DNA of 64,000 bases from Prunella strophiata (Eukaryota; Chordata; Aves; Passeriformes; Prunellidae), in contig JAZBQD010000015.1 in assembly GCA_036583965.1 (NCBI GenBank), positions 72,084,330 to 72,148,329 on the forward strand. The letters run 5' to 3'. A program made the position numbers and the translations under genes. The stretch's first letter is position 1; each line of letters begins with the position of its first letter. Shown piece after piece: positions 46,603 to 60,798 of the stretch. Under the pieces are notes generated by a model that saw only the letters and a list, made by a program, of their open reading frames with translations, ran no database searches and was not told where the DNA came from.

Positions 46603-47880
46603 TACAGAATCACAGACTCACAGAATCAACTATGTTGGAAAAGATCTTTGAGATCACCAAGTCCAACCTATGACTTAGCACCACTGTGTTAACTAGACCA
46701 TGGTACAGAATGCCACATCCACTCTTTCCTTAAACACCTCCAGTGACAGTGACTCCACCACTTCCCTGGGCAGCCCATTCCAGTATCAAATCAACCTTTC
46801 TGTGAAGAACTTCTTCCTACCTAAATCTCCCCTGTCATAGCTCAAGACTCTGTCCTCTTATCCTACTGCTAGTTACCTGGGAGAAGAGACTGTCCTTCAC
46901 CTGGCTACATCCTACTTTCAGAGAGCTGCAGAGAGTGGTAAGGCATCCCCTGAGCCTTTTTTTCCCCAGCCTCAGGTCCCCCAGCCACTCCCTACAGGAT
47001 TTGTGTTCCAGACCCTTCACCAGCCTTGTTGTCCTTCTCTGGACACGTTCAAGCATCTCAACATCCTTCCTGAGCTGGGGGGCCAGAACTGGACACAGCA
47101 CTTAAGGTGTAGCCTCACCAGTGCCAAGCACAGGGTGGCAATCACTGCCCTGCTCCTGCTGGCCATGCTATTGCTGGTCCAGGCCAGGATGCCAGTGGCC
47201 TTCCTGGCCACGTGGGCACACGTTGGCTCATGTTCAGCTGACTCAACCAGCAACCCTAGGTCCTTTCTTCACTGGGCAGTTTTCCAGCCAGTCTCCATCC
47301 AGCCTGTAGTGCTGCAGGGGGTTGTTGTGGCCAAAGTGCTGGACCTGGCACTTGGTCTTGTTGACCCTCATATTGTTGGATTTGGCCCACTGATCCAGCC
47401 TGTCTGGGTCCCTCTGGAGAGCCCTCATACTGTCCAGCAGACAGACACTCCTCACTAGGTGTCATCTGCAAATTTGCTAATGATAGACTCAATCCCCTCA
47501 TCCAGATCATCAATAAAAGTATTTAACAGGACTGGGCCCAACCCAGATCCCTGGGGGACACTGCCAGTGACTGGCCACCAGGTGGATGTGGCATCATTCA
47601 CCACCACTCTCTGGGCCTGGCCATCCAGCCAGGAATGCTCCTGTCCAAGCTGCAGGCTGCCAGCTTTTCCAGGAGTATGCTGTGGGAGACTGTGTCAAAG
47701 GCTTTGCTGAAGTCCAGGTAGACAACATCCACAGCCTTTCCCTCACCCACCAGGCAGGTCAACCTGTCATAAAGGGAGATCAGGTTGGTCAGGCAGGACC
47801 TGCCCCTCCTAAATCCATGTTGGCTGGGTGTGACCCTGCCCCAGCCACCCTGTAGGTGCTCAAGATGATAACTGTTCAAG
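46603..47880 (-). mobile_element. CR1 LINE, minus strand, longest copy, keeps RT motif
   Basis: The 3' end is three tandem octamers on the plus strand (tacagaat, cacagact, cacagaat; 46603-46626). The minus-strand frames hold, in order, SQHGFRRGRSCLTNLISLYD and then [20 protein letters not shown] (47598-47879), part of the reverse-transcriptase core. These are followed by MRVNKTKCQVQHFGHNNPLQ (47243-47455) and ERVQRRTTRLVKGLEHKSCR (46835-47101), and then the 3' UTR. It is 5'-truncated at about 47880 and broken into several frames, so it is inactive. It is the best-preserved CR1 here and probably among the youngest. Confidence 0.95.
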
Positions 47881-50800
47881 TTATGAATGAAAGACTGAGA
47901 TCATAGCAAAAACTAAGGAAACTGGAAAAATCTAACTTCTGTGAAGTTCATAAATAAATAGTTTTTTCATGAGAATGATAAGTCCTAAACTGAATAAGGA
48001 CCTCTGGCCTTTATGAACTTACATAACAAGAAAGCCATTACTAACAATCTAATTTCAGGTTTACAGATACATTTAGAAATTAAAATAGTTACTAGTTACC
48101 TTGCAACATTTTATTTCTGTGTATCTCATACATTATTTTGCCTTAATAGTGTTGTTTTCTGCCGTACCTAAGACAAAATGGGAAAACGTGTAATATGGAT
48201 TTTTCATCTCTGTACTAATCTCCAGAGACCTGCTCTAGTGTCAGCCTGACTTCTCTGTACTTAATGTATTGGTGCTTTGACTTACAAAGGTGAATAACAC
48301 TGGGACAGACTCTTTGTGCAGTTTCTGCTGACTTTTTTTGTTTGGTTATTATATTTGCAGTTGAAGATGGAGAGTAACACATTATTAATGTTGATGATGC
48401 TTCCAATTGGCATTGCAAGCTTTATGACTGGGGATGCTGAGCCAATTCAGACAAAGAGATTGACAGCAGAAAGGCAGTGGTGCATGTACTAATCACAGAA
48501 ATCAAGGGCCGCACTGTCCTCAAAGGCTCATTTTGCTTCCCAGCATGTCTCAGAACATTTCACTGCACAGGGTCACATAAAGAAATAGTACAGCACTGGG
48601 ACCATTCCTGATGTAATTCAGCACCCCTTTGTTTTCCTCTAGAAAGGTTTTGCTTGTGTACTTGGAAAACCAGGATGCAGCTGGGGGAAAGAAAGCCATC
48701 TGAGACAGTGTTCTAGCCCTCCATCACCTTCAGCAGCATACACAGGAGGAGAGAGCCTTGTGATGCTGCTGCTTAGTGCTGCGAGGTGTTACAATCTTCA
48801 GAACTGTCACAAGACCTAGAACAGGCTAGAAAGACAGAATTTAAGGCAAAGGCCATTTAAGCTAATATCTCCTGAATCCAGTCCCCGTTTTCTATATTCA
48901 GTTTAGGTCAGAAGGATTTAAATTATTTTCTGTAAGAATTAATAAAACTACTGTGAAAATAATCAGAAAGTCATTGAGTACTGCTTCTTCAGAAGCATGA
49001 GTACACTGGATTCAAATGACTTTTTCTGTATAGCCCCTCTAGTATTTACTCTTGGTGCCATCTATAGGTAGCCCATCACTTTAAAACATGAGTCCACTAA
49101 GACAGTGAAATGTGTTATGATCACTGATATATTTTTTTCTACTGCAGAAGCTGTTAGGCTCCTAGTAAGAACAATTAAAATTTTGCTTGTTTTAAAATTA
49201 CATCTAAGCATGATTAATCTAAACTCAAGACTCCAACTAATCTTCATTTCTTTGCATTTTTAGAATTCACTCAAATAGCCACTGAATGTCTGGAAATTGA
49301 AATTTTCATGTGATACAAGCAGAAAGTCAAGACAGAAATCTCAGTCTAAAACAGCTATAAAAGTTGAAAAACAATTTTTTCAGTCAGCATACCATACAGA
49401 TGTAGGATTTTGTGCAAACATTGTTAGGCTGATATGAAGACATAACTATTCTGGAATTATATCTAGAACAGAAAAAGAAAACCTTCTAATATTCCCTTTC
49501 AAAACTCTTACACAGAAGAAAAACATCATCCTCCTCTGACCCAGTAAAATGAAAAGGTAAAAAAATCCTTCATTAATAGGTCATGAAGAAAGGAACCTAG
49601 GAAAAGAACTTAAAATATATGCAATATTATTTCACTTATTTAAGATATAGTATCTTTTCCTTGTCTTGCACACATGTACTATCATGATGACTTAGCTCTT
49701 TTATGATTCAGGAGAGAAGAAATCTATTCTTGTAGTCTAAATAAAAAACTTATATTTGCCATAACCTAAAACAAACAAACAAAAAAAAGGTTCATATGCA
49801 TTGGTGTGTAGCAGACTCCAATTTGTTTTATCAAATCTTAAACACTTAAAGGTAAAACTAATAATTAAATCCATGGTACTTCCTCATTTTTCAATTCAGG
49901 ATCATGCTTGATTTTGGTCACTCAGTTGAACTAGAATACTTTATACAAACCATGAGCATCACCCAAATAATTTCTTGGAATTATAACCTTTAGGAATTGC
50001 CTAATTTAAATTATTACCAGGAAGAAATAATCTCAAAAGCTTTAGCTATGGTATATAAAAAGGGTCTACATGAGAAAGAAAACCTCTTTAGTTGACAGTT
50101 CAAGTAGTCTTAGGTGAAGAAAAGAAAAAGAAATTGAGAAATAAGATGGAAAGCTTAAACAATAAATGAAATAACATTTTGGAGCAACTTTCCAGCATTG
50201 TACTGGATTATGCATCACTTCTGCTTTTTATACTCTTCTTTCTAAAACAATTCAATAGATCAGCCATGGCTTTTGAAACAAATACTAGGACTGTTGGCTG
50301 AAATCTTATGGCCTACAAAATATATCATGGACTATCAGAATGCCCCCTTTTATCCTTACAATGTATGAAATAAAAATCTGAATGGATGACAGCAGAGATA
50401 TCAAATGAAGACATTGCTCATAATCATAAATACAAGTCTTTTTAACTTCATGTTACACCTTTAGAAGGTATATCAGCCTTAGAATGTGAATATAGTCAAT
50501 TATTGCATGTGCTCTGAAAGGTATTGATGGAAACAGTAGTTTTTTCATGTAAATGTATAATCAATTTCATTCAAATAGAAATAATTCAAGATGTGATAGA
50601 AGTGAAAGGTGAAAACAAGCCTAAAAAGAAAAAAAAAAGGAAAACAATGGGTTTTAATATTACCACCCAAAAAATCTGAACTGATGTGTTCTTTATATCA
50701 TAGCCAACAATAAATAATTTCAGTATTTCATTATTAGAGTTGTAATGTATTTGCAAAAGATAGGCAAAGGTATAAGATATTCTTTTTCTAAATGGGATAG

Positions 50801-50929
50801 TGTCTGCAGCGAATTGTTATATTTACACAGTGAATGAAAAGCCCCTACCAACATTTACATGGCTTCAACAAGCTCTGTCAAGTACCCTCCTCTGACATCC
50901 TTTCCACCTACCATCTATTTCCTGTTTTA

Positions 50930-51480
50930 TACTTACCCTGGAGTCCAGATCATTTAATTAGCCACTAAATGCTACCAGGAAAAGGTTTGCCTTTTGCTTT
51001 TTCTGACTGTTCAACTGCATGTTATAAACTGATTATTTGTTGCCCAGTGATGCAAACTGATTACCTGAGTTAAAACCGTTAATTAAATAGCCATTCATTA
51101 AACTCACAGTTAAACAGAGCACATGATACTTTGTAATTAAAACAAATTGTTGTACGCAATATCTTTTAATTCGATGGATTTATGACCTATTAACAGTATA
51201 TGAAGCTTGAATGCAAAAGAAGCCCTGTGACTGAAGTGAAAAGCATATACCATATGCTTCAAATGGGAAATAACTATATAGCAAGAAATAGTTATTATTT
51301 ATTATAGCTTTTATGATTTTGTATCACATTTAAACTGGCTCACAATTATCTCACTCACTGGGGCCACTTTTTAACACCTGTACGCATACTATGCGTTTTC
51401 CATGAGGAAATTGCTGCTCTCTAAATAGAACATTTGACTGGCACTGCCATCTACTATTATTAGAATGTAACAATTCAGGT
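50930..51480. promoter_or_regulatory. Candidate conserved noncoding element, homeodomain-motif rich
   Basis: This AT-rich but non-simple stretch contains many homeodomain cores: ttaattagc near 50956, ttaattaa near 51078, taattaaa near 51136 and ttaattcg near 51167. It also has two perfect small hairpins (51241-51259 and 51269-51296) and an acgcat/atgcgt pair near 51381-51395. Such clusters are typical of neural enhancers. The call is by resemblance only. Confidence 0.25.
51241..51259. repeat. Perfect 8-bp inverted repeat, 3-nt loop
   Basis: aagcatat and atatgctt pair exactly around acc. A second one follows at 51269-51296: aataactat and atagttatt, 9 bp, 10-nt loop. Confidence 0.9.
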
Positions 51481-54400
51481 TCTCTTTAGCAGAATATAAA
51501 TAAGCACAAAATCATTCCAATTCAACATTTAAGGATTTGAAGATGTTTCCCTGACCTGGTAAACCACTTTCTTTCCGAGGCTTTTCCCAATATCACCATT
51601 TGTTTTTTGAGCTCCAGCACGTCTGTCTTTCACCTCCTGACAAGACTGAGAGAGCTTTCTAGCTTCATTCTTGTCCCTGAAATCCTCCTTCCTGAACTAT
51701 TCCTTTCCCTTATCTTTAGCCATCTAAGGCTAGTCAGGTCATCCTGCTCTTTCAGAGAGGAAGCTATTTCTTTTTCATCCTCCCAGGACAGTACAAGGAC
51801 CACTTGGACTCGACTAAATGAGAGCTAGAAAGGAGATGATTTTTATCACAGCAGGTCAAAAGGTAAGATAAAAGCAGCTTATGCAACTGCCACACAACAG
51901 AGAGAAAACCACTACAAAATATCTGGTTACCTTTGCCAAGGATACTGTATGAAAAACCATGGCCTTTTTCATGGGAAAAGTTATCTTCAAATCACAAGGC
52001 TTTTGCTGGCTTATTCTACAACAGCCCCTTAACCACCCTGTTGCACATAGGTAGATTTTTACCTGCTTATGGAATAAGCCCAAACCAACACTGTGAATTC
52101 TCTCAGTTTTCACAGATGAAGTGGTAAAGAAAAAGAGGAGGAAGAAAGTATAACTCCTTCATTCTTCACACTCCAAGTCCTCATATAGGGAATAATGACC
52201 CAAGAAATTGAAGTATGTTCTAGGTGAATTTTTATTAGAGGGCCCAGGAAAAAAAAGAAATTTAATAAAGTTTGCCCAGCATGATCTCTGTATAATATGG
52301 AGTACTTGGGTTTTTTTTAATATTCAAAGTAGACAAATAATTTCCTGGTTGGAAGCTTCTGAATAATGGCACTTCCCTCTATTTTGAGTTCCTGTAATTT
52401 TTTTTCTTCTGTCAATTAAAAATAACTTGATAAAAATAGCTTTATAAAAAATAACTTAATAAAATGCTTATAGTTTAATAGTTTAATCCTTTAATGAGAA
52501 TCAGCACATAGTACCAATTTTATTCAAGCGCATTTAAAAATCTTACCTACTTGCTGCTAAAAACTGAATTATCTGAAAGTCAAGTCAATGTCAAATTAAA
52601 TCTTGCTTTTATCCTGCAAAAGAAGGCTCATGAAGATCCAAAGAGCTGCAAGATTAAGGCAGCATAACTAATAACTGAAAGCTAAGATAACTCACTTGGT
52701 TTTACTTTTGGAGTACAGCACTCTGTGTGCAGCATGGAACTGGCCTCGCACCTTGTCCTAAAATTTCAAGTTCTTATCAGCATGGATGCCTGTGCTGGGG
52801 TGAGAGCCATGAAGTACAGATCTCAGTTAAGTGGTAACCCACATTTGTAACACGACAGTACAGATGAAATGGTTTTCCTCACTTGAGTAAAAATGAAGGC
52901 AAATCTCAGACAAACAGTTGTAAAGAAAGGGTTACAGTCAAGAACACAGTATTACAAAATAATATTAATAGAACAGACTATTCACAATCTCTCTTGACTA
53001 CTGATAACTGCTATTAAGTTGCAGGCATAGTGCAACTCTGAACTTCATCAGTCATCATGAAACCTACCCTTTGCTCACCTTTAGCAGTGAACATCAGCTG
53101 AAAGGTCTTGCTATGTGCCCTTTATTTACAATATTCCAAAGCAACCTTCCAATCCTACTGGACTACTTATCAAGGAGATACAGATCTGCAGTGATGAGAC
53201 ATTTGTCTGCCTAGGCATCAGAGTCAATGTGAAGTGAAAAGATCTGCACTCATTTTAGGAGTCTATATATGTTTCTAAGTTACACTATTTATTTCCACAT
53301 AAGTAGTTCTCAGAATATGCCAATTCTGCTGGTAATGGCATATATTACTTAATACTCCTGAAACTGTGGCCCATGCTAAATAAAATAGTCCACTTCTGAA
53401 ATGAATTTGCTCTTGTGTTAGTGCTGTATTAAAAAATGGTACACACAGTACTAGCAAAATCAAACCTTCCCTGAACTCCTGTTCCTTCACTGTACCCCAT
53501 ACTTTTATCACTCTGTATTTTTTCCTGTCTACCATTATCTCTCTCCCTGTCAGTGTTTGCCTCCATTCCACTGCCTTTCCCACTCAAATAAAACATCATC
53601 ATAGAATTTCCACAATATTTCTTCTATCATTCTTGTTTGGTGTACCCCTCATGCTATGTATGCAATGTGTGTCCACTGAACAGTTCAGGACAAGATGGAA
53701 ACTCTACAATTTTCTGTTTGCCCAGTACCTAGAATGACTATGTTCAGCCTTGATTGCTTAGCTGATGTCACTAGGAAGTCAGGGATTATGATTTATGTGG
53801 AGTTAAATTATTTCTGTTACATTAATATCTGATATCTAACCCTTTTTAATATTTTTCTCCTTATGTACACCATTAAGTAGGGAAATGTGGAGAATTGGGG
53901 AACAAAGAAATTCAGTGTCATAAAAGCAGCAGCAAGAGAAAAAAAATGTAAGCATCTGGTACCTATTGCCTTGTCACTTGTGTCTCACCACCAAAATCCA
54001 TGAGAATCATTACCTTCTCTCAGGATGAAATTCAACCTCTGTATCACCAATATCCTTTTAAGTGCTCCCATTGGTCTTGCTGTTGATGCCATAGCATCTA
54101 AAGCTCTAAATACAGGATAGTGTATCAGTAACCACTCCGCCTCCAGCTATTCCAATAACTGTCACAACGAATATGAGGAGCAGCTGAATTGACCTACATC
54201 ACTACTCACTCACACAGTTACTTTATTTTCACTGCATTGGAACAAAGAATTTGATTACTGTATTCTAAATCTTTCTTTTGTTAAATAACAACAATCTTTG
54301 CATTGTATTTTCATTTATATATGCATGCAAAAAAAATCAAAGCCCTTTGTTATCGACAAACATTTAAAAAAAATTTCAGTGCATTCAATTTCCAGTCTTC

Positions 54401-57400
54401 TCAGAGTCTGAAATATGAGTTTCTATTCACATCTGAAATCTCTCATTGGTTGTAAGTGAAAAATCAATAATGTTATAGTGTATTAATATAGTATTCACTA
54501 GGAAAACACAGAAATCAAACAAAAGCAAACTTGCCAACATAAAGGGATGATCAGAGTTTTTTCATAACGTAAAGAAAAAAATTACTAAAGCATGAAAAAA
54601 TAAAGTGTAAACATTAATGAGAACACTTTTAATTTAATGAGAACACTTATCTTTTTTCTTCTGGCTATCTGATTCTGAGAGAGATACAAGGCCAAAAGTC
54701 CAAGAGTATAGACTAGAGCAGGACTTCTTGGTCAGGTAAAAAATGAAATAGCATTCCAATACCATAACTATTCAGTAAAAAATTTTCCAGTGTATTTTTA
54801 AAAAGTAAGAGATCTTGCTTTCAAGAATCTGACCTTTCAGGATACAATATGGACTAGAAACATGACAGCAATACAGATTATGAGAGACTTCTTTCAAAGA
54901 TGATAAACTGGATTTGGGATTAAATGTCAATTACATCCTACCAAAGTCACAATTAAGTGTATTTATATGACTAACACATGTACACTGGCAGAATTTTTTT
55001 TCAGGGTCCAATAAATGGACCTGTAACGGGAACTGATAGTGTATTTTGCTACTTAAAAAGGAATGACACCATTTTTACTGCTAGATGAACTTGCAAGGGA
55101 AAGAAGATGAGAGAGAGAAGACAAGAATTGCTTAAAAAACTACCCTCCCACCTACACATAGAGATTCTCACAAAATGCCTTCTTTGCACATTGAAAGACA
55201 AAGTTTTTGAAAGCTCCTAAATAATGTAACACAAATAGAACTTGTTTTGGTTCTCTGCTTTGCCCCCATTCACCACCAGAGGAAACAAACTGTTAAGGAT
55301 GCACTGTTGAATCGTACTCAACCATCCTTTGCCAAAATGAATTGTTTTTGTGTAGTAAGCAAAATGTGTAAATTTGCGTTCTAGATGAGCTGAGCATCTT
55401 GCCTGCTTGACAGTGGGTCAGGAAGGGGTGAAAAACTTGTCTTGACCAGGCAGACCTACATTTTGACAGTCTGCTGACCACAACCTAAGCTTGTCATATT
55501 GTGCAGGGATTTCTTACGTAACACAGTCTAAAACATTAGCAATTGTCAAGAACTGGCTGAAGTCAATTTAGCAAGCAATTTAAATAACAGAATTTTTAAA
55601 TTATCTCAATAGAATTCATTTATAAATTCAGTGTGATTCTCATCTATAGCAAAAGCTACAGAACTGCAAGGGGGATGTTGGTACAAAAAGTGTAAAGACA
55701 CCCTAGGAATCGGTGACTGTCCAAGCCAGCACATTCTGACATGGCTTCAAAGGATGACAACAGCAATTAAAGGGATCACTCTGTGCACTCTATTAGATAA
55801 TTATCCAGATAAGGTCAAGGCTCACGTTCTCCTCAAGTGCTCTGATAATGGTTTATTACAGCAGCCCATTTCAAGTCACATTAGGCTGACAGCTGGTGTA
55901 TGGAATACATTTCAGCACAGCTGCAACAAAGCAGTCTGGAGATTAATGGTGGGGGGGAGTGGCAGTCAGAAGGACAGGCTTCTTCTCTCCCCACTTCCTC
56001 CCCAAGGGCTGGGAGAGTGGCACATAAGGCTGCACTTTCTGTGCAATCCCAACAGGATACACACTCCCAGCATGTGTTACTTCCTTAGCCACATGAGACC
56101 TGGGCATTGAACAGGCAGCTTCTGCATCCAAGGGTTTCTGCTGATTTTTTTGAAGACAAAATGTCTCTTGTGGTGTTAAGAGCCCACCCCTGGGATTCTT
56201 ATTTGCACAAGCCCTGCAGAGATACCATAGCCAAGCCCTGCAGAAAGAGCTATTTAATTGTTTTAATGAAGTCCTCTTTTCATCTATACTTTATTTTTAA
56301 ACCTGAATTTTCAAAACAATATTGTAATGACCTAAAAGCACTTTCACACTCCTGTTAAAGATATAATTTTAAAATTACCAATGCATATATGCCCTTGTAA
56401 AGCTCTAGCTAAAATAAAGAACTTAATAAAAAATATAACTTTTTTTCTTCTACTGACGCTAATGAACTTAAAGTTTTGCCTATTAGTGCCACTCTTTGAC
56501 TTTCAAACACCTGCTGTACTGCAGACTCTATCATTTGATATTAAGCCCTGCTTACAGGAATTTATTTATGGATGAAGTCTTCAGAGAAGGCACATTATGA
56601 TTTCCCTATATAATGAAAAGGCTTCTTAAATTTTTTAGTATTCTGAGAGGACAAGATAACTAAAGTTAGCTTCGTAATTCCATACTTGAAGCAGCTGTTT
56701 AAGTGACCTCATTAAAAAAAGGAGAAAAAAACCCAAAAACTTTGCACGTTTCCTCTTAACTTTACAGAGAGACGCTGAGTACTCAGAACTGAAAATAAAG
56801 TTACATTTTCAGCTTCTTTACTTTGATTTAATTCGTCATGCCACAGTTCAGAAAATATGGTCAGAAAGATTTTAAATCAAATTTTCAAATGCAAGCTGCA
56901 GAGGTTTTTCACCTCCCAGGATTTTGCTTCCTAGATTAGAAAAGGAACTTGGCTCTCTGACATAAATGAGATTGCTCAGATAAAAACCAAATAGATTGTA
57001 CTCTCTTGTGTCTTAGGTTTAACATTGTCCTATTAACTCCTCTTTGAAACTCTCTCTAAATGCCAACTAATTAATCCTTACAACACAGTGGGAAGAAAAT
57101 GCTGCATTTTACAACTGGGAGAAGAGAAGCAAGAACCACACCTGCCAAAAGAAGCATGTAACAGCAGGTAGGAAAGCTCAAAAGTTCTGTCCTCAATCCC
57201 CATCACTAGATCTGTGCAGCCTGCTGTACTGTGCACACTGACCCCATAGGCTGTCTGGCTCAATCATTTATCAAGAGCACAAAGTAAGTGGTGGCAGTGC
57301 ACATGCATCAACAGTCTTGCTGTTACTGCATAATCTTTTGATTACACTACTCTGTCAAGTGACTAAAATAGCTGTCTTGAGACAGCATGCTATCTTGCAG

Positions 57401-57744
57401 CACACCTTTTGAGGTCTCGTAGTAATTCCCTTTGTAACAAGAAAACTACTCTCTCCCTCCAGTGATGGGATACTACCAGAACAGGTGGGCCAATGAAAGG
57501 GCTGGCTTCAAACTAATTTCATCAGTCAGCCCTTTTCTCCTGTTGGGATTTCATGACAGATCATGACTGTTTGTTAGTTCACAGTAGCTTTAGGCTTTTG
57601 CTCATGTGCCTACAATGCCAGCTGTCTAAATTGTGCTGATTGTAAAAAAAGGAGTCAATATTATTCCAGCACAAGAAGTTAAGCTGCCTGGATACGGTGG
57701 CTCTAACCATGTACAGCAGGCATCTCCACTGGATGGCAGAATGC

Positions 57745-58090
57745 TTGAGATTGGTAGTGGCCTCTGGAGCTCATCTGCTCTAACCCACCTGCTCAAGCTG
57801 GGACACATAAATAAATCAGGTTGTTGAGGACTGTGTCCAGGTGGCTTTTGAATACCTCCAAAGAGGGAGACTCTGCAGCCTCTCCAGGCATCCTGTGCCA
57901 GTGCTTAGCCACGCTCATAGTGAAAAAGTGTTTCCTGATGTTAACAGGGAACCTTCAATGTTTCACTTTGTGCCCGTGGTCTCTGATCCTGTCACTGGCC
58001 ATCAATGAAAAGAGCCCAGCTCCCTCCTTGTTGCATCCTCCCTTTAGGCATTTACATACATGGATGAGATTCTCTCTGATTCCATCCACC
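57745..58090 (-). mobile_element. CR1 LINE 3' fragment, minus strand
   Basis: The plus strand reads as inverted CR1 3' sequence. It runs from 'cctctggagctcatctgctc' near 57758, through 'gtgtccaggtggcttttgaa' near 57834 and the 'cctgtgccagtgcttagcca' region, to the 'tttaggcatttacatacatg' region. On the minus strand, 57955-58149 decodes as NLIHVCKCLKGGCNKEGAGL followed by FSLMASDRIRDHGHKVKH, the CR1 ORF2 C-terminus. The octamer tail is lost. Confidence 0.88.
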
Positions 58091-60584
58091 ATCATGTAAT
58101 ATTTCAGCAAGCAGCAGTAAACTAAAGTAGAAGTTCCAAGTGTATACATTCAGAGTGAATGCAGCATGAACAGAGGTTGATGCATGCATATATATCAAGC
58201 AGTAACATTTTTTCTTGAAGCTTAGGAAACCTCACCCATAGCAGATTTTGACTTTTTTAAAAAAAAATTGTTTCTTCCCTTATATTTATTACTGCTAAGC
58301 AATAATTCACTATGTAATTCACTAGTTTTATTTTGAATTTGAAAGCAAGAATATAAAGCTAAGCCCTTCCTGTGTTAAGCAATACATCCAGCAGCCATTT
58401 CCATGAGGTACCATTTTGAAGATCCAATTGCATCAAAATTTTTATGCTATCTGTTAATAAAACCTTTCTAAGATATTTAGAAAAATTTTGTCTCAGATCT
58501 TACAAATGAAATATTTTATCCTTACAACAGTGAAAGGGTGTGAAAGGCAGTGTTTAAAATAATTCAAACCAAAAACTTAAAACACCTTTTAGACCAAAGT
58601 GCTTTGTATTTTCAGGGTCTCTCTCCTCATTCAGCATGTACAGCTCAACACATTCTCGTTATAGGCATTCTCCTCATAAAGCACACCTGCCTGCCCACCA
58701 ATTATGCACAAGATGAAATGCTTCCAAGTATAGCTGCTCCCTTTTGCAACCAAGACCTTTTAAAAAAATGGTGTACAGAAAGCCAGCTTGCCTTTTAGAC
58801 TTCTTAGATCTTACATCTTACTCTCTTTCTACAAAGATTTCTACAAACTTACTACTATTTAGTTTCCTTCCACTTCTTTAGAGCAAAATAGTAAAAAATA
58901 GTATTTTTTTCTCATACTAAATTATCTTAAGTGAATAGACCTTTATCCTTGTAAGAATTCAGCACATTACCAAGTGTTGGAGATGATCAAGTTTTGATCT
59001 GCGAAGTGTTTGCAGTAATGATCCACTGTACATATAAAAAAAAATTAGTGAGAAACAAAAGCTAAGCTGCATTTTACTGTGAAGATAGGATTGAAATCCT
59101 GTTGAAAACTCCTAGTATTTCACTGTTAAAGTAAGGATTATGGGGAAATATATGATCCAGCATATTTAAAATAGCATGGTTATTTTTTCTCTATCATGAA
59201 AATTTGCTTCAAATCTTTTGCCAAAGTTAAACTTATCAGGACAGAGTTCCATAATGGTATCTACTGAGCTTGTCGAAAGGAAGGCAGGAAGGAAGGAAGG
59301 AACTGAATTAGGCTAAGACAAGAGTGAAGCTTAGTTTACTTGCTATTTTATGGACATAATATAGCTTGAAGACATGGTTGCTAGGAAATGGAAAGATGGA
59401 AGGATAATGCACGTTCTCTAATTTTTCTCCTGGTAAGGATCAATTCTTTATTTGCTTTCCTTCTAGCAGGCAGAATTTCAGACATTTAGTGCTATGTGGA
59501 CAGAAGCTGAGAGTAAAGTTGTTTAAGTTGTTTATAATTATTAACAGAACAATCTATTTCATACTAAAATAAATCATCTAACTTTACAGAAAACATGTTC
59601 AAAACCTCTGCTGATTATCATAACCCTGTATTGAGTGGTCATGCTACCAACATTAAGGTTTACATTTTTATTATTATTTCTTATTCCTTAGCTGAAATAC
59701 TTGCTATTGAAGCATACCTACTTTACCAACCTACTTTTGTTTTTTGAGAGCCTTACATACAAGAAGCTCCCTTTTTACATCACTATAAAGGATAATGTGT
59801 CTATTACTTCCCAACAGTGTTATTATTATTGCAGGATAAATAATATCTGGTTATAAAGCTAAACACTAAGACTGATTTTTAGACAGGAGTCTTGCGTGAT
59901 TGTAGAGAGAAGACCAACACAACAACAAACAAGCAAACAAACACAAAAAGCCCTAAATCCTGAAACTCACTGTTGTCTCATCTATTTTGCTAAGTTGGAA
60001 ACCACACCAGATTATATGGGACTTGGACAAATGCATCAGCTACAAGTAGGAAAGACTGTTCTTATCCAAGTTCTCATCCTACTTTGGAAAGGAATGAAAT
60101 TCATTGAAGTCAATTAAATTTTTGACAAGAAAATTAGCTTTGGAAGTATTATGGATTATTTTTATCATATTTAACATGTACAAGGAAAAATGTTGCATCC
60201 CAGTGGATGACCCTAGTGAAAATATTCTAACAAATAACTTTTCATCTATAGTTGATTACAGTTCAAACATGCTGCAAGGGTTAAGACTATTAGCAGTACC
60301 TATGGCATTTCCTCACTGTAAATGCACAAAATAGATAATATTGCTTGAAGTAGTAGTAATTAGAAATGTGAATGAACTGCTAAAGTGGATTTATTGCATA
60401 GATCATTGAAATGTTAAAGCAATTAGAACAACTTTTTTCAGCAGATTAATTCAGGAAAAATTCCAAGCAACACTAAAGTAGCTCTTGGAAAATAATTACT
60501 AATACAGTAAATGGAGTTCACAATCAACAAAGATGCTAACTTAAAATGAAGCACAGGTTCCTCCTGAATAGATGGCATGACATG
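58091..60584. other. Intronic DNA with no recognised gene
   Basis: AT-rich. It has a short GGAA-type run at about 59278-59301 and an AAC/AAAC-rich run at about 59918-59946. No exon, RNA gene or transposon is recognised. Confidence 0.6.
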
Positions 60585-60589
60585 TCACC
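60585..60589 (+). repeat. Target-site duplication, left copy
   Basis: tcacc immediately before the LTR start, identical to 61683-61687. Confidence 0.85.
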
Positions 60590-60778
60590 TGTTTTGGTTC
60601 GTTTAGTTTTGCTTGGCCTGGTTTTTGGTAACAGGGGGCCATAGAGGTGGCTGCAGTGAAAAGCTGCTAGAAGCTTCCACCATGTCTGGCAGGGCCAGTC
60701 CCTGATATCTCTGAAGATGGACATGCTGCTGGCCAAAGCTGGGCCAGTTAGAGATGGTGGTAATGCCTCTGTGATAAC

Positions 60779-60798
60779 ATATTTAAGAAGAAAATAAA
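60779..60798 (+). promoter_or_regulatory. TATA-like box and AATAAA inside the LTR
   Basis: atatttaa at 60779-60786 fits the TATA box of the LTR promoter. aataaa at 60793-60798 follows only a few bases later. A degenerate aataag at 61493-61498 occupies the position where a polyadenylation signal might be expected downstream. Activity is unknown. Confidence 0.4.

Larger units (their letters stand above)
47881..57744. other. Intronic DNA with candidate enhancer-like stretch
   Basis: AT-rich intron, with no gene, RNA or transposon that I recognise. The stretch 50930-51480 is listed as a candidate conserved element. ORFs are short; the largest (118 codons, 55754-56110) has no domain. A near match to the end of the missing CTNND2 exon at 51746 was rejected because no GT donor follows. 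Confidence 0.6.

Noticed and set aside
47003..47458. Plus-strand ORF of 151 codons
   Set aside because: It is the antisense shadow of the minus-strand CR1 ORF2.
51740..51765. Possible end of the missing CTNND2 exon (Lys-Glu-Gln on the minus strand)
   Set aside because: The following bases are gatgac, not a GT donor, and the upstream frame contains stops.
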